A stretch of DNA of 12,879 bases from Alphaproteobacteria bacterium. Lineage in GTDB: Bacteria; Pseudomonadota; Alphaproteobacteria; RF32; CAG-239. A model generated the notes under the pieces. It saw only the letters and a list, made by a program, of their open reading frames with translations. It made no database searches and was not told the DNA's origin. The stretch spans positions 1-12,879 of the forward strand of contig JAFVBT010000091.1 in the NCBI GenBank assembly GCA_017479785.1, written 5' to 3'. A program made the position numbers and the translations under genes. Shown one piece after another: positions 7,059-12,879 of this stretch; the first letter of the stretch is position 1, and each line of letters begins with the position of its first letter.

Positions 7059-7451
7059 TTATAATTTGAGCAATTTCTTTTTGGCGGCCTTGAATTCTTC
7101 TTCGGAAAGCAGGCCGTTTTCTTTGAGTTGCGTTAGTTTTATCAGGTGCTCAATTTCCGTTTTCGGTATGGGCAACCAACGTCGCAACAAAAGGAAGTAA
7201 GTTGCGAACAAAAAAATATAAATTCCGAAAAAGGTAAAGAAATCAATCCATAAATGAATGCCGAATAAAGTAATAATTGCATATTCGGCCAATGCGGCCA
7301 ATAAAAAAATCGTGGCATGCAACGGATGCAGTACCATCAATACCAACACCCACAAACCGAGCATGATTGTGACCAGTAAAAGTGAAAATGTAAACCCCAA
7401 AACACCGCCGCTCATAGAAGCCAAAGGTATTGCCGACAATAGTGTTCCCAT
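7059..7451 (-). CDS. Small membrane protein with C-terminal SHOCT-like domain
   Basis: This 130-residue protein has about three hydrophobic helices (16-42, 46-65 and 67-89) and then a short charged tail (98-130: IEHLIKLTQLKENGLLSEEEFKAAKKKLL). The tail matches the SHOCT pattern, a short domain of the form 'L-x-K-L-x-x-L-x-x-x-G-x-I/L-x-x-E-E-F-x-x-x-K-x-x-L-L' found at the ends of many bacterial membrane proteins, probably for oligomerisation. It should sit in the inner membrane with the tail in the cytoplasm. The ATG at 7451 has a strong AAAGGAG site. No specific function can be assigned. The SHOCT call is solid by pattern; the membrane topology is by eye. Confidence 0.8.
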   Translation of the reverse strand: MGTLLSAIPLASMSGGVLGFTFSLLLVTIMLGLWVLVLMVLHPLHATIFLLAALAEYAIITLFGIHLWIDFFTFFGIYIFLFATYFLLLRRWLPIPKTEIEHLIKLTQLKENGLLSEEEFKAAKKKLLKL

Positions 7452-7518
7452 ACAAATTCTCCTTTGACGAGCATATCAAAAATAAAAAAATAAATCAATA
7501 ACAAACAAGATGTTTACC

Positions 7519-7547
7519 TTGACAATAAGGCATAAATTCGCTAATTT
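7519..7547 (+). promoter_or_regulatory. Candidate promoter for the thioredoxin-like lipoprotein gene
   Basis: A perfect TTGACA (7519-7524) is followed after 17 bases by TAATTT (7542-7547), a poor -10. It sits 31-59 bases before the ATG at 7578 in the divergent gap with the SHOCT gene. A strong -35 with a weak -10 is plausible, but the call is moderate. Confidence 0.4.
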
Positions 7548-7577
7548 CAGATAAATTTTTATACAGATGAGGAAAAG

Positions 7578-7952
7578 ATGATAAAAACCGCAAAACTCTT
7601 GATGGCCGCATTAGGCATTCTCGCAACGGTATCCTGCAGCAACGAAGAAGATATTACAAGTTTAAGTCAAAATGAAGTATATTTCTTTTATCAGGAGAGT
7701 TGTCCGCATTGCCATGAAGCTGCAAAATATATCAAAGAAAACCATGCAAATGCCAAAATTAAATCTTTTGATATTAAAATGCCGGGAAATTTACGTCTTT
7801 TTGCCAAATCTGTTAAAGAATATGATATTACAACTCCGGCAGGAACACCATTAATATGTTTCGGCAAACACTACATTATGGGGTGGGGCGATGAAGATAA
7901 AGAAAAATTGGATTATTTGATCAAACCCTACATCCAAGAAACGAAAAATTAA
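7578..7952 (+). CDS. Thioredoxin-fold lipoprotein with CPHC active site
   Basis: The 124-residue product starts with an export signal ending in TVSC (Cys20), a plausible though not ideal lipobox, so it is probably anchored facing the periplasm. The rest is a minimal thioredoxin fold: EVYFFYQESCPHCHEAA carries the CPHC redox pair (Cys42, Cys45; the same dipeptide as DsbA), and TTPAGTP (86-91) ends in the proline expected as the cis-Pro opposite the active site. CPHC favours a disulfide-forming or shuffling role over reduction, but this cannot be decided here. The ATG is supported by GAGGA about 6 bases upstream. The same frame continues past the TAA (7950-7952) into a cysteine-rich open frame, a candidate substrate or lost C-terminal domain. 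A glutaredoxin-like lipoprotein is the alternative. Confidence 0.85.
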   Translation: MIKTAKLLMAALGILATVSCSNEEDITSLSQNEVYFFYQESCPHCHEAAKYIKENHANAKIKSFDIKMPGNLRLFAKSVKEYDITTPAGTPLICFGKHYIMGWGDEDKEKLDYLIKPYIQETKN

Positions 7953-7964
7953 TTTCTCGTAAAT

Positions 7965-8225
7965 TTGAATTGTGCACAGGATTACGAATGTGTATGGGAC
8001 GGCAGTGCGGCGCCATATACACAAGGACATTGTAAACCATGGACAGGAGAGGAAGATACAAAGAAAGCATATGTATCTGACGATCTGACTTCTTGCGGCG
8101 GAAAAGGCCAATCACCGAAGAGCCTGTGCTGTGTTGTTCAAAATGATTCTTACGGAACTCAGCTGCACTGTGTGGCAACATACGGAGAGTGCTTATCGGC
8201 AGATGATTCCTCCGCATTTAAATAA
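7965..8225 (+). CDS. Cysteine-rich 8-Cys reading frame, in frame with the thioredoxin gene after its stop
   Basis: Eighty-six codons stay open from a TTG at 7965 to TAA at 8223-8225. The product would hold eight cysteines (3, 9, 23, 44, 55, 56, 69, 76), with glycine-rich links and a CC pair, like small secreted disulfide-knot domains. No family is recognised. It has no signal peptide, no ATG and no Shine-Dalgarno sequence, and only 12 bases separate it from the preceding TAA in the same frame. It is therefore either the C-terminal half of a thioredoxin fusion cut by a nonsense change, a readthrough extension, or the 3' remnant of a deleted secreted-protein gene. Such composition is unlikely from noncoding DNA, and a good terminator follows 20 bases later. 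Coding ancestry is likely; independent expression today is doubtful. Confidence 0.5.
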   Translation: MNCAQDYECVWDGSAAPYTQGHCKPWTGEEDTKKAYVSDDLTSCGGKGQSPKSLCCVVQNDSYGTQLHCVATYGECLSADDSSAFK

Positions 8226-8245
8226 TACCATGACTAAGATATAAC

Positions 8246-8279
8246 AAAAAAAGGACGGGTGAATTTATCCCGTCCTTTT
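8246..8279. terminator. Bidirectional intrinsic terminator between the Cys-rich frame and accD
   Basis: AAAAGGACGGG (8249-8259) and CCCGTCCTTTT (8269-8279) form a perfect 11-bp stem with a 9-base loop. On the minus strand the stem is followed by seven T's (8252-8246), ending accD transcription 19 bases past its stop. On the plus strand four T's serve the 7578-8225 transcript. Confidence 0.9.
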
Positions 8280-8297
8280 GTGCTATATAGTATAAAA

Positions 8298-9152
8298 TTA
8301 TTTTTTGATGTTTGACGTCAAGACTTGGAGTATCTTAACCAGTTCCTGTTTCATTTTACTGCGTTCAACCACCAAATCAACCATACCGTGTTCCAACAAA
8401 TATTCGGCACGTTGGAAACCTTCCGGTAATTTTTCGTGGATGGTTTGTTCAATAACGCGCGGACCTGCAAATCCGATTAAACAGCCTTTTTCGGCCATAT
8501 TGATATCACCGAGCATGGCAAATGAAGCCGAAACACCTCCGGTTGTCGGATCGGCCAAAATAGAAATATACGGCAAACCGGCTTCTTTGATTTGATTGAT
8601 GGCCGCAGTTGTGCGCGCCATTTGCATTAAAGATAGCATACCTTCCTGCATTCGTGCACCGCCGGATGAAGCCACTGTAATTAACGGCAATTTGTGAGAT
8701 AAAGCATAATGAGCCGCCGTTACAATTCCTTCACCGACGGCTATTCCCATTGATCCGCCCATAAACGAAAAGTCCATAACTGCCATAACGCTCTCAATTT
8801 CGCCGATTCTTCCGTGTGCCACCTGAATAGCATCGTTACTGCCGGTTTTTTTACGGTTGGCCTTTAATCTGTCGCTGTATTTTTGAATATCCTTAAATTT
8901 AAGCGGATCATCAACAATAGGCGGCAAAGCTAAAAGCGTATATTTACCGTCATCAAAAAGTAATTTCATGCGATTATCTACATACAATCGCAAATGATGA
9001 CCGCACGAGGTGCATACGTAGAGTGATTCTTTTAACTCTTTGGAAAAGAGCATTTGATCGCAATTTGGACATTTTATCCATAAATTATCGGCAATTTCTT
9101 TCGGAGTCGTTTTTTGAATTTTCGGACGAACAATATCTGTGAGCCAATTCAT
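8298..9152 (-). CDS. accD: AccD, acetyl-CoA carboxylase carboxyltransferase beta subunit
   Basis: AccD with AccA forms the carboxyltransferase that moves the carboxyl group from biotin to acetyl-CoA, giving malonyl-CoA for fatty-acid synthesis in the cytoplasm. The 284-residue length is normal. The N-terminal zinc ribbon has four cysteines (28, 31, 47, 50) in CPNC and CTSC. The crotonase-like core shows MGGSMG (131-136), SGGARMQEG (163-171), DPTTGGVSASFA (201-212) and FAGPRVIEQTI (228-238), all family signatures. The ATG is preceded by AAAGGAAA and lies three bases after the LapA-domain gene stop, so the two are translationally linked. In many alphaproteobacteria accD follows trpFBA and precedes folC; here both neighbours are absent and a terminator follows at once. 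Confidence 0.98.
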   Translation of the reverse strand: MNWLTDIVRPKIQKTTPKEIADNLWIKCPNCDQMLFSKELKESLYVCTSCGHHLRLYVDNRMKLLFDDGKYTLLALPPIVDDPLKFKDIQKYSDRLKANRKKTGSNDAIQVAHGRIGEIESVMAVMDFSFMGGSMGIAVGEGIVTAAHYALSHKLPLITVASSGGARMQEGMLSLMQMARTTAAINQIKEAGLPYISILADPTTGGVSASFAMLGDINMAEKGCLIGFAGPRVIEQTIHEKLPEGFQRAEYLLEHGMVDLVVERSKMKQELVKILQVLTSNIKK

Positions 9153-9155
9153 GAA

Positions 9156-9584
9156 TCAGTTTCCTTTCTTTGAGCGGTTTAATCCCAATTTTTTTCTCAG
9201 CTTTTCAAAAAATCCGGCAACGGTTTTTGTTTCCGTAACAACGGCAATTTCGGGATTCGCTGCAACTTTTTCTTGCAAGCCGGCAATATTGAGTTTTAAA
9301 TCATTAACGGCATGATTTAATTTTTCCTGCTCAATATTCAACACCTTATTGGTTTTCATTTGTTGTTTCAAATCATAACGCAACGGCAAATAATTAAACC
9401 ACGAGTTTAACTTTCCCAGAATATATCCCAAAGCCAAAGCTATAATGAGAACAATTTGCGGTTTAATACAATCTTGCGGCCATTGTGCAAAAGCAATGCC
9501 TTCTTCCGACGTGCTGATACCATACAAAAGCCATGCCACTATGGCAATAATCGGAAGAACAATAAGATAATAAACAAATCTCAT
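9156..9584 (-). CDS. LapA-domain (DUF1049) inner-membrane protein
   Basis: The 142-residue product has two N-terminal transmembrane segments (about 4-22 and 43-60), then a coiled-coil-prone stretch (70-108, DLKQQMKTNKVLNIEQEKLN) and a basic tail (KLRKKLGLNRSKK). Two helices followed by a cytoplasmic coiled coil is the layout of LapA/YciS proteins, which in E. coli work with LapB in controlling lipopolysaccharide synthesis. The position directly downstream of ihfB is where alphaproteobacteria usually carry this gene, which strengthens the call. Whether it regulates LPS here is unknown; no lapB is in the window. The ATG at 9584 has an AAAGGA ribosome site. Confidence 0.75.
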   Translation of the reverse strand: MRFVYYLIVLPIIAIVAWLLYGISTSEEGIAFAQWPQDCIKPQIVLIIALALGYILGKLNSWFNYLPLRYDLKQQMKTNKVLNIEQEKLNHAVNDLKLNIAGLQEKVAANPEIAVVTETKTVAGFFEKLRKKLGLNRSKKGN

Positions 9585-9629
9585 ATCATTATCCTTTATA
9601 TAAAAATGGCACCGGATTGAAATTAGGGG

Positions 9630-9908
9630 TTAAGGATTCAATCTGTCGTGCAATTCTTTTCCTGTTTTGAAGTGAATGATGTTTTTTGACGGAACCTCAA
9701 CTTTTGTTTTGTTCTTCGGGTTAATCGCCACACGCGGTTTCCTGTTGCGAACGGAAAACGCGCCGAAACCTCTAATTTCCACACGATCGCCCGCAGCCAA
9801 CGCACTTGTTAATTTATCAAACACCACACTGACGATTCCTTCAATATCTCTAATAGTTAAATTAGGCATTTGAGAAGCAATTTTTTCAATTAATTCGGAT
9901 CTAGTCAA
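9630..9908 (-). CDS. ihfB: Integration host factor beta subunit, TTG start
   Basis: IHF-beta pairs with IHF-alpha to bend DNA sharply at specific sites, assisting replication, recombination and transcription. The 92-residue product matches the family throughout: MTRSELIEKIA at the N-terminus, EIRGFGAFSVRNRKPR (44-59) in the arm, the intercalating proline Pro64, and HFKTGKELHDRL at the end. The start is TTG (9908-9906), supported by GAGGA 5 bases before it and by homology, since the next internal Met is residue 14. The usual Gly-Arg before Asn-Pro is Ala-Ile here (61-62), a change at the arm tip. MTxSEL and IEGI favour IHF-beta over HU, and the LapA-domain gene downstream agrees. Confidence 0.9.
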   Translation of the reverse strand: MTRSELIEKIASQMPNLTIRDIEGIVSVVFDKLTSALAAGDRVEIRGFGAFSVRNRKPRVAINPKNKTKVEVPSKNIIHFKTGKELHDRLNP

Positions 9909-9985
9909 TTTTTCCTCACTTTAAATGGTTAAATAACAATTTGTACAAGTAATACACTTTTCTGTTTCAGATATCCATATAATTT

Positions 9986-10645
9986 TTACGATTTTACACA
10001 AACATCGGGAGCTCTTAAGTATAGCGGTTTGGGATAATTCAATTTTTTGTTTTGAAATTTTTGCAATGCGCAAGCGGCTACATCGGCAATATCGGCACTT
10101 TTATCCATACGAATGGCATGCAAAGTCAGCCCGCTCGGTTTATCTAAAAAGCGTTCCACGCCGTTGCCGATGAGGGTAACGGTTTTACCTTTCAGCATAT
10201 CTATAATCTGTTCATAAGGCAGAGCAACGGCATCACACAATTTTTCCAACTTACCGTTGAAAAGCTGGAAGTAAAAGTCATCACGCTTAGTTTCTATTAT
10301 AACGGCATTGAAAGCCGACAGTTCGTTGATTTCAAGAGAGTGAACGTATGCCTCAAAAGCAGAAACACCGGTAATTTGCATATTGGGTAGAGCTAATGAA
10401 AAAGAACGCGCTGCCGCAATAGAAGAGCGCACACCGGTAAAAGATCCCGGACCGACACACACGGCCAACAAACCGATGTCGGAAAACTTAAGATGTCGGC
10501 GATTGAGAATTTTTTCTATTTCAGGCATCAGAACTTCCGCTTGCCCGAAATCCATTTCCTGCTGAAATTTTTCCAACACCACATTGTCGTTTAATAAGGC
10601 AATAAAGCATCCGTCAGCGGTTGTGTCAAAAGCCAAAGTATACAT
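9986..10645 (-). CDS. tsaB: TsaB, partner protein in tRNA threonylcarbamoyladenosine synthesis
   Basis: TsaB is an inactive paralogue of TsaD that with TsaD and TsaE transfers the threonylcarbamoyl group to A37 of ANN-decoding tRNAs. The 219-residue product has the ASKHA-type N-terminus MYTLAFDTT, the hallmark GPGSFTGVR (65-73), AARSFSLAL just after, and a variable C-terminal half. The ATG at 10645 is chosen over an upstream in-frame TTG at 10681 because the first conserved strand begins directly at it and GGAAAAAG lies upstream; the TTG would add 12 residues with no counterpart. The helix that usually reads RxHAExLMP is DFGQAEVLMP (32-41), so the common His is absent. No rimI or tsaD is adjacent; ihfB follows 77 bases later. 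Confidence 0.94.
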   Translation of the reverse strand: MYTLAFDTTADGCFIALLNDNVVLEKFQQEMDFGQAEVLMPEIEKILNRRHLKFSDIGLLAVCVGPGSFTGVRSSIAAARSFSLALPNMQITGVSAFEAYVHSLEINELSAFNAVIIETKRDDFYFQLFNGKLEKLCDAVALPYEQIIDMLKGKTVTLIGNGVERFLDKPSGLTLHAIRMDKSADIADVAACALQKFQNKKLNYPKPLYLRAPDVCVKS

Positions 10646-10690
10646 GTTTCTTTTTCCAATCTTTAAAAAAATCTCAATCAATTAAAAAAA

Positions 10691-10717
10691 TTAATTGCCA
10701 ATTAAGACGTATATAAT
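10691..10717 (+). promoter_or_regulatory. CtrA-box-like site overlapping a -10 TATAAT upstream of the PAS gene
   Basis: TTAA (10691-10694), seven bases, TTAA (10702-10705): a near-symmetric TTAATTGCCAATTAA with CtrA spacing. TATAAT follows at 10712-10717, 45 bases before the PAS-protein ATG, and the box covers the -35 position, as in CtrA-activated promoters. It also sits upstream of divergent tsaB. AT-rich background makes chance matches possible. Confidence 0.4.
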
Positions 10718-10762
10718 ATAAAATCAATTTGAGCGCAAATATTTTTTATTAAAGAAAAACAA

Positions 10763-12436
10763 ATGAGTGACGAATTACTGAGAAATATGGTTTTGCTGAG
10801 CGTCGTTATTGAATTAATCATGATCGGCGTTATTATATATTTTCAAATAAAAGTATATAAGCTAAAATGCAAAATTTATTTTATCAAAAGAGACAGGGAA
10901 CGTTGTAACGAGCTGTTGTTTACGGCAAAAGACGGCTATATTTGTTTTGTGTATCCGGACCAAAAAGTTAAAGATCCGCAAAAAACAACGCTTGAAAAAT
11001 GTTCGCGGCGTTTGGCGGTTATGCTCGGGCTGAAAAACGGTACGGCCTCGTCTTTTGAGGATATTGCCGATTCGTTTTACAAAGAAGACGCGCGTATTTT
11101 AAAAAAATATGTGGCAATGCTTAAACAGGAAGGACATGCCTTTGAAGATGTTTTGACCTTAAAGGGGCGTCATCGGCATGTTTGCGTATATGGCAGTCGT
11201 GTACAAAGTCGGGATAATAATCTGTATTGTGATATTGTATGGTTTAGGGATATCAGCGACGAAGCTCAGAGAATGGCTGATCTTGAAAACGATAAGGAAG
11301 CAGTCTTAAGTTCTTTGAAACAATTTGAAAATATGGTGGACGGCTTAAACTATCCGCTATGGTTGCGAGATGAAAATTTGAATATAATAGCCGTAAACAA
11401 AAAATATGTTGAATACAGCGGCTTGGCCGGAAAAAATGAAGTTGTGGCACAAAATGCCGAGCTTGGTAACGGCAAAGGAGAAAATGTAGCACGTGAGGCA
11501 GCCAAAGAGGCTCAAAAAACCAAAAAAATGCAAAAAACTGCATATAGTACAGTACACAATGGGAAAATTTATAATTTTGAAGTTCAGGAAAATCCGTATT
11601 TTGTCGGTGATATATTGGATAAAATCGGTACGGTCGGTTATTTGAATGATATTACCGAGTTGGAAAAAGCCAAACGCAATTTTAAAATTAATCAGAACAA
11701 CCATCTGGATATTCTGTCGGCTTTGGGTACGGCTATTGCTATTTATGACAACAAAACAAAATTATTCTTTTTCAACGCATCTTTTAAAAATTTATGGAAT
11801 TTGGATGCCGCGTTTTTGGAAACGGCACCGACATACCTGCAATTTTTGGAAACAGTGCGCGATAACAAGATGTTACCTCCGGTTCCGGATTTTAAACTTT
11901 ATAAAGATGACGAACAAAGCGTTTTTGATAATTTGTTGGAACCGAAAGAAGATTTGTTGCATTTATCAGATGGCAGAACCGTGCGCCGTTTGCGGGCGCC
12001 GCATCCGAACGGCGTTATTTTTGCTTATGAAGATGTTTCCGATCGTTTGGCAACCATGCGTCGTTTAAACGAATTAACGGCTATGCAACAAAATATATTG
12101 GATAATTTAACGGATTCTGTTGTTATTTTCGGTGCAAATCGTCGGCTTAAATTTTATAACAAAGCTTATATGAAGTTGTGGGTTGTTGATGTACATAAAA
12201 TGCAAGACGAACCGAAATTGGAGCAGATTATGGAATATCAGAAACTGTTTTTCTCAAACATAGACGATTGGGCTACATTTAAGGAAAGTATGAGTAATAA
12301 TATAACCAACGGACGTAAATTCAGCTTATCTCGCGATGACGATGTTAAAATAGAAGTGTCTCCGCAAGTCTTTTATGATGGTTCAATAATGATTACATAC
12401 AGCATTGCACCGCATCAACCGAAAAAGAAAGGATAA
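10763..12436 (+). CDS. Membrane-anchored multi-PAS protein lacking a kinase domain
   Basis: The 557-residue protein has one N-terminal transmembrane helix (about 9-28), a basic juxtamembrane stretch, and then four PAS-like units: about 80-166 (ending VWFRDIS), 188-298 (YPLWLRDENLNIIAVN to GYLNDIT), 316-427 (GTAIAIYDNKTKLFFFN to FAYEDVS) and 446-548 (DSVVIFGANRRLKFYN). Repeated PAS units with DVSDRLATMRRLNEL linkers are typical of alphaproteobacterial sensor histidine kinases encoded near tsaE, but the chain ends at HQPKKKG where the HisKA and ATPase domains should begin. No H-box or ATP-binding motif is present, and the next frame does not supply them. It is probably a sensory scaffold or a kinase remnant that partners other proteins. 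The ATG has only a weak AAAG ribosome site. Confidence 0.85.
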   Translation: MSDELLRNMVLLSVVIELIMIGVIIYFQIKVYKLKCKIYFIKRDRERCNELLFTAKDGYICFVYPDQKVKDPQKTTLEKCSRRLAVMLGLKNGTASSFEDIADSFYKEDARILKKYVAMLKQEGHAFEDVLTLKGRHRHVCVYGSRVQSRDNNLYCDIVWFRDISDEAQRMADLENDKEAVLSSLKQFENMVDGLNYPLWLRDENLNIIAVNKKYVEYSGLAGKNEVVAQNAELGNGKGENVAREAAKEAQKTKKMQKTAYSTVHNGKIYNFEVQENPYFVGDILDKIGTVGYLNDITELEKAKRNFKINQNNHLDILSALGTAIAIYDNKTKLFFFNASFKNLWNLDAAFLETAPTYLQFLETVRDNKMLPPVPDFKLYKDDEQSVFDNLLEPKEDLLHLSDGRTVRRLRAPHPNGVIFAYEDVSDRLATMRRLNELTAMQQNILDNLTDSVVIFGANRRLKFYNKAYMKLWVVDVHKMQDEPKLEQIMEYQKLFFSNIDDWATFKESMSNNITNGRKFSLSRDDDVKIEVSPQVFYDGSIMITYSIAPHQPKKKG

Positions 12437-12440
12437 AATA

Positions 12441-12879
12441 ATGTCAGAGATGCAAGGTAAAGAAGAACAGGAACAGAATAAACAAAAGCCTATTAAAGCA
12501 GATAAAAAAGGCTTTGATAATAATGAGCGTCTGACCTTGAGAATCAATGTGCGAGAAGCAGAGCAATATAATGCCGAGAAGGGAAAGAAAAAAATCGGTG
12601 CATTGCCTCGGAATATGAAAAAATTGAAGAAAAAAGTGCGAGATTCATATGATGAAGAAGATGATGACGGGAGTATGGATCAGGATGTTATTCGTTCGTT
12701 ACAAGAGTTGCAAATAAATCAAAATGATGCATCAAACGGCGATAATACACTATTGGATGCATTGTCGGAAAATGAACGACGACAAATTTTGCAAAGCACC
12801 AATATTGAAATCACAAGGCACGAGCAAAATGCCGGTCGGCAGAATGCTTTGGAACAAAGCGATACCAAATTGCGTCAGG
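12441..12879 (+). CDS. Charged hydrophilic hypothetical protein, 3' end outside the window
   Basis: An ATG four bases after the PAS gene stop, with AAAGGA upstream, opens a frame that is uninterrupted for 146 codons to the window edge. The product is not recognised. It is very polar: a Lys/Glu/Gln-rich start (MSEMQGKEEQEQNKQK), a basic segment (IGALPRNMKKLKKKVRD, about 53-69), an acidic cluster (DEEDDDGSMDQD) and an Asn/Gln-rich helical part. There is no signal peptide or membrane span in the visible portion, and no sign of HisKA or ATPase motifs. Tight spacing shows it is in an operon with the PAS protein and may be its partner. Confidence 0.75.
   Translation, partial: MSEMQGKEEQEQNKQKPIKADKKGFDNNERLTLRINVREAEQYNAEKGKKKIGALPRNMKKLKKKVRDSYDEEDDDGSMDQDVIRSLQELQINQNDASNGDNTLLDALSENERRQILQSTNIEITRHEQNAGRQNALEQSDTKLRQ

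Noticed and set aside
7950..7952. TAA as a reassigned sense codon
   Set aside because: Other genes in the window end normally at TAA, TAG and TGA, so the genetic code is standard; at most local readthrough is possible.
7921..8217. Minus-strand frames opposite the cysteine-rich module (also 7851-8111)
   Set aside because: No ribosome site or domain; the plus-strand frame with eight cysteines and a following terminator is the better explanation.
10646..10681. Upstream TTG start for tsaB
   Set aside because: The extension precedes the conserved first strand and has no family counterpart; the ATG at 10645 has its own ribosome site.
1..12879. CRISPR array, tRNA or rRNA genes, insertion sequences, prophage genes
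   Set aside because: No regularly spaced repeats, cloverleaf sequences, transposase motifs or phage structural genes were seen when reading both strands.

Overview
The window looks like part of an AT-rich alphaproteobacterial chromosome, roughly 40% GC by eye. The strongest taxonomic marker is a ChpT-type histidine phosphotransferase (311-919, minus), the alphaproteobacterial relay protein of the CtrA cell-cycle pathway. A minus-strand ihfB / LapA-domain / accD cluster (9908 to 8298) supports this, because it resembles the common alphaproteobacterial order with trpF-trpB-trpA removed. That missing trp block, lost catalytic residues in several enzyme-family proteins and a PAS protein without its kinase together suggest a reduced, probably host-associated lineage. 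This is inference; no species can be named.

Layout, left to right. Positions 1-310 hold no gene. They contain a near-consensus leftward promoter (32-60), a REP-like palindromic element (163-243) and a weak hairpin that may end chpT transcription (260-293). A minus-strand pair follows: an exported protein of unknown function (1804-929) and chpT (919-311). A plus-strand operon comes next: trmFO (1930-3279), an unrecognised helical protein that may be a decayed squalene/phytoene synthase relative (3269-3988), and a squalene/phytoene synthase family protein with a damaged first aspartate motif (3989-4819). It meets, stop codon against stop codon, a leaderless 5'-nucleotidase-like metallophosphatase (6298-4820, minus). 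Then come an unknown lipoprotein (6398-7057), a convergent three-helix membrane protein with a SHOCT-like tail (7451-7059), a thioredoxin-fold lipoprotein with a CPHC motif (7578-7952) and, in the same frame directly after its stop, an 86-codon cysteine-rich reading frame (7965-8225) that ends at a bidirectional terminator.

The right part has the minus-strand run tsaB, ihfB, LapA-domain protein and accD. Divergent from tsaB is a plus-strand gene for a membrane-anchored multi-PAS protein without any kinase domain (10763-12436), followed by a highly charged protein that runs off the window (12441 onward).

Functionally this is mostly housekeeping: tRNA modification (trmFO, tsaB), fatty-acid synthesis (accD), DNA architecture (ihfB) and cell-cycle signalling (chpT). 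CtrA-type TTAA-N7-TTAA sequences lie upstream of the chpT operon and of the PAS gene, so these two could be linked by one regulator, although such sites also arise by chance in AT-rich DNA. The best candidates for something undescribed are the thioredoxin lipoprotein plus in-frame 8-cysteine module, and the trmFO-linked pair of divergent squalene-synthase-like proteins. No mobile element, tRNA, rRNA or CRISPR array was seen.
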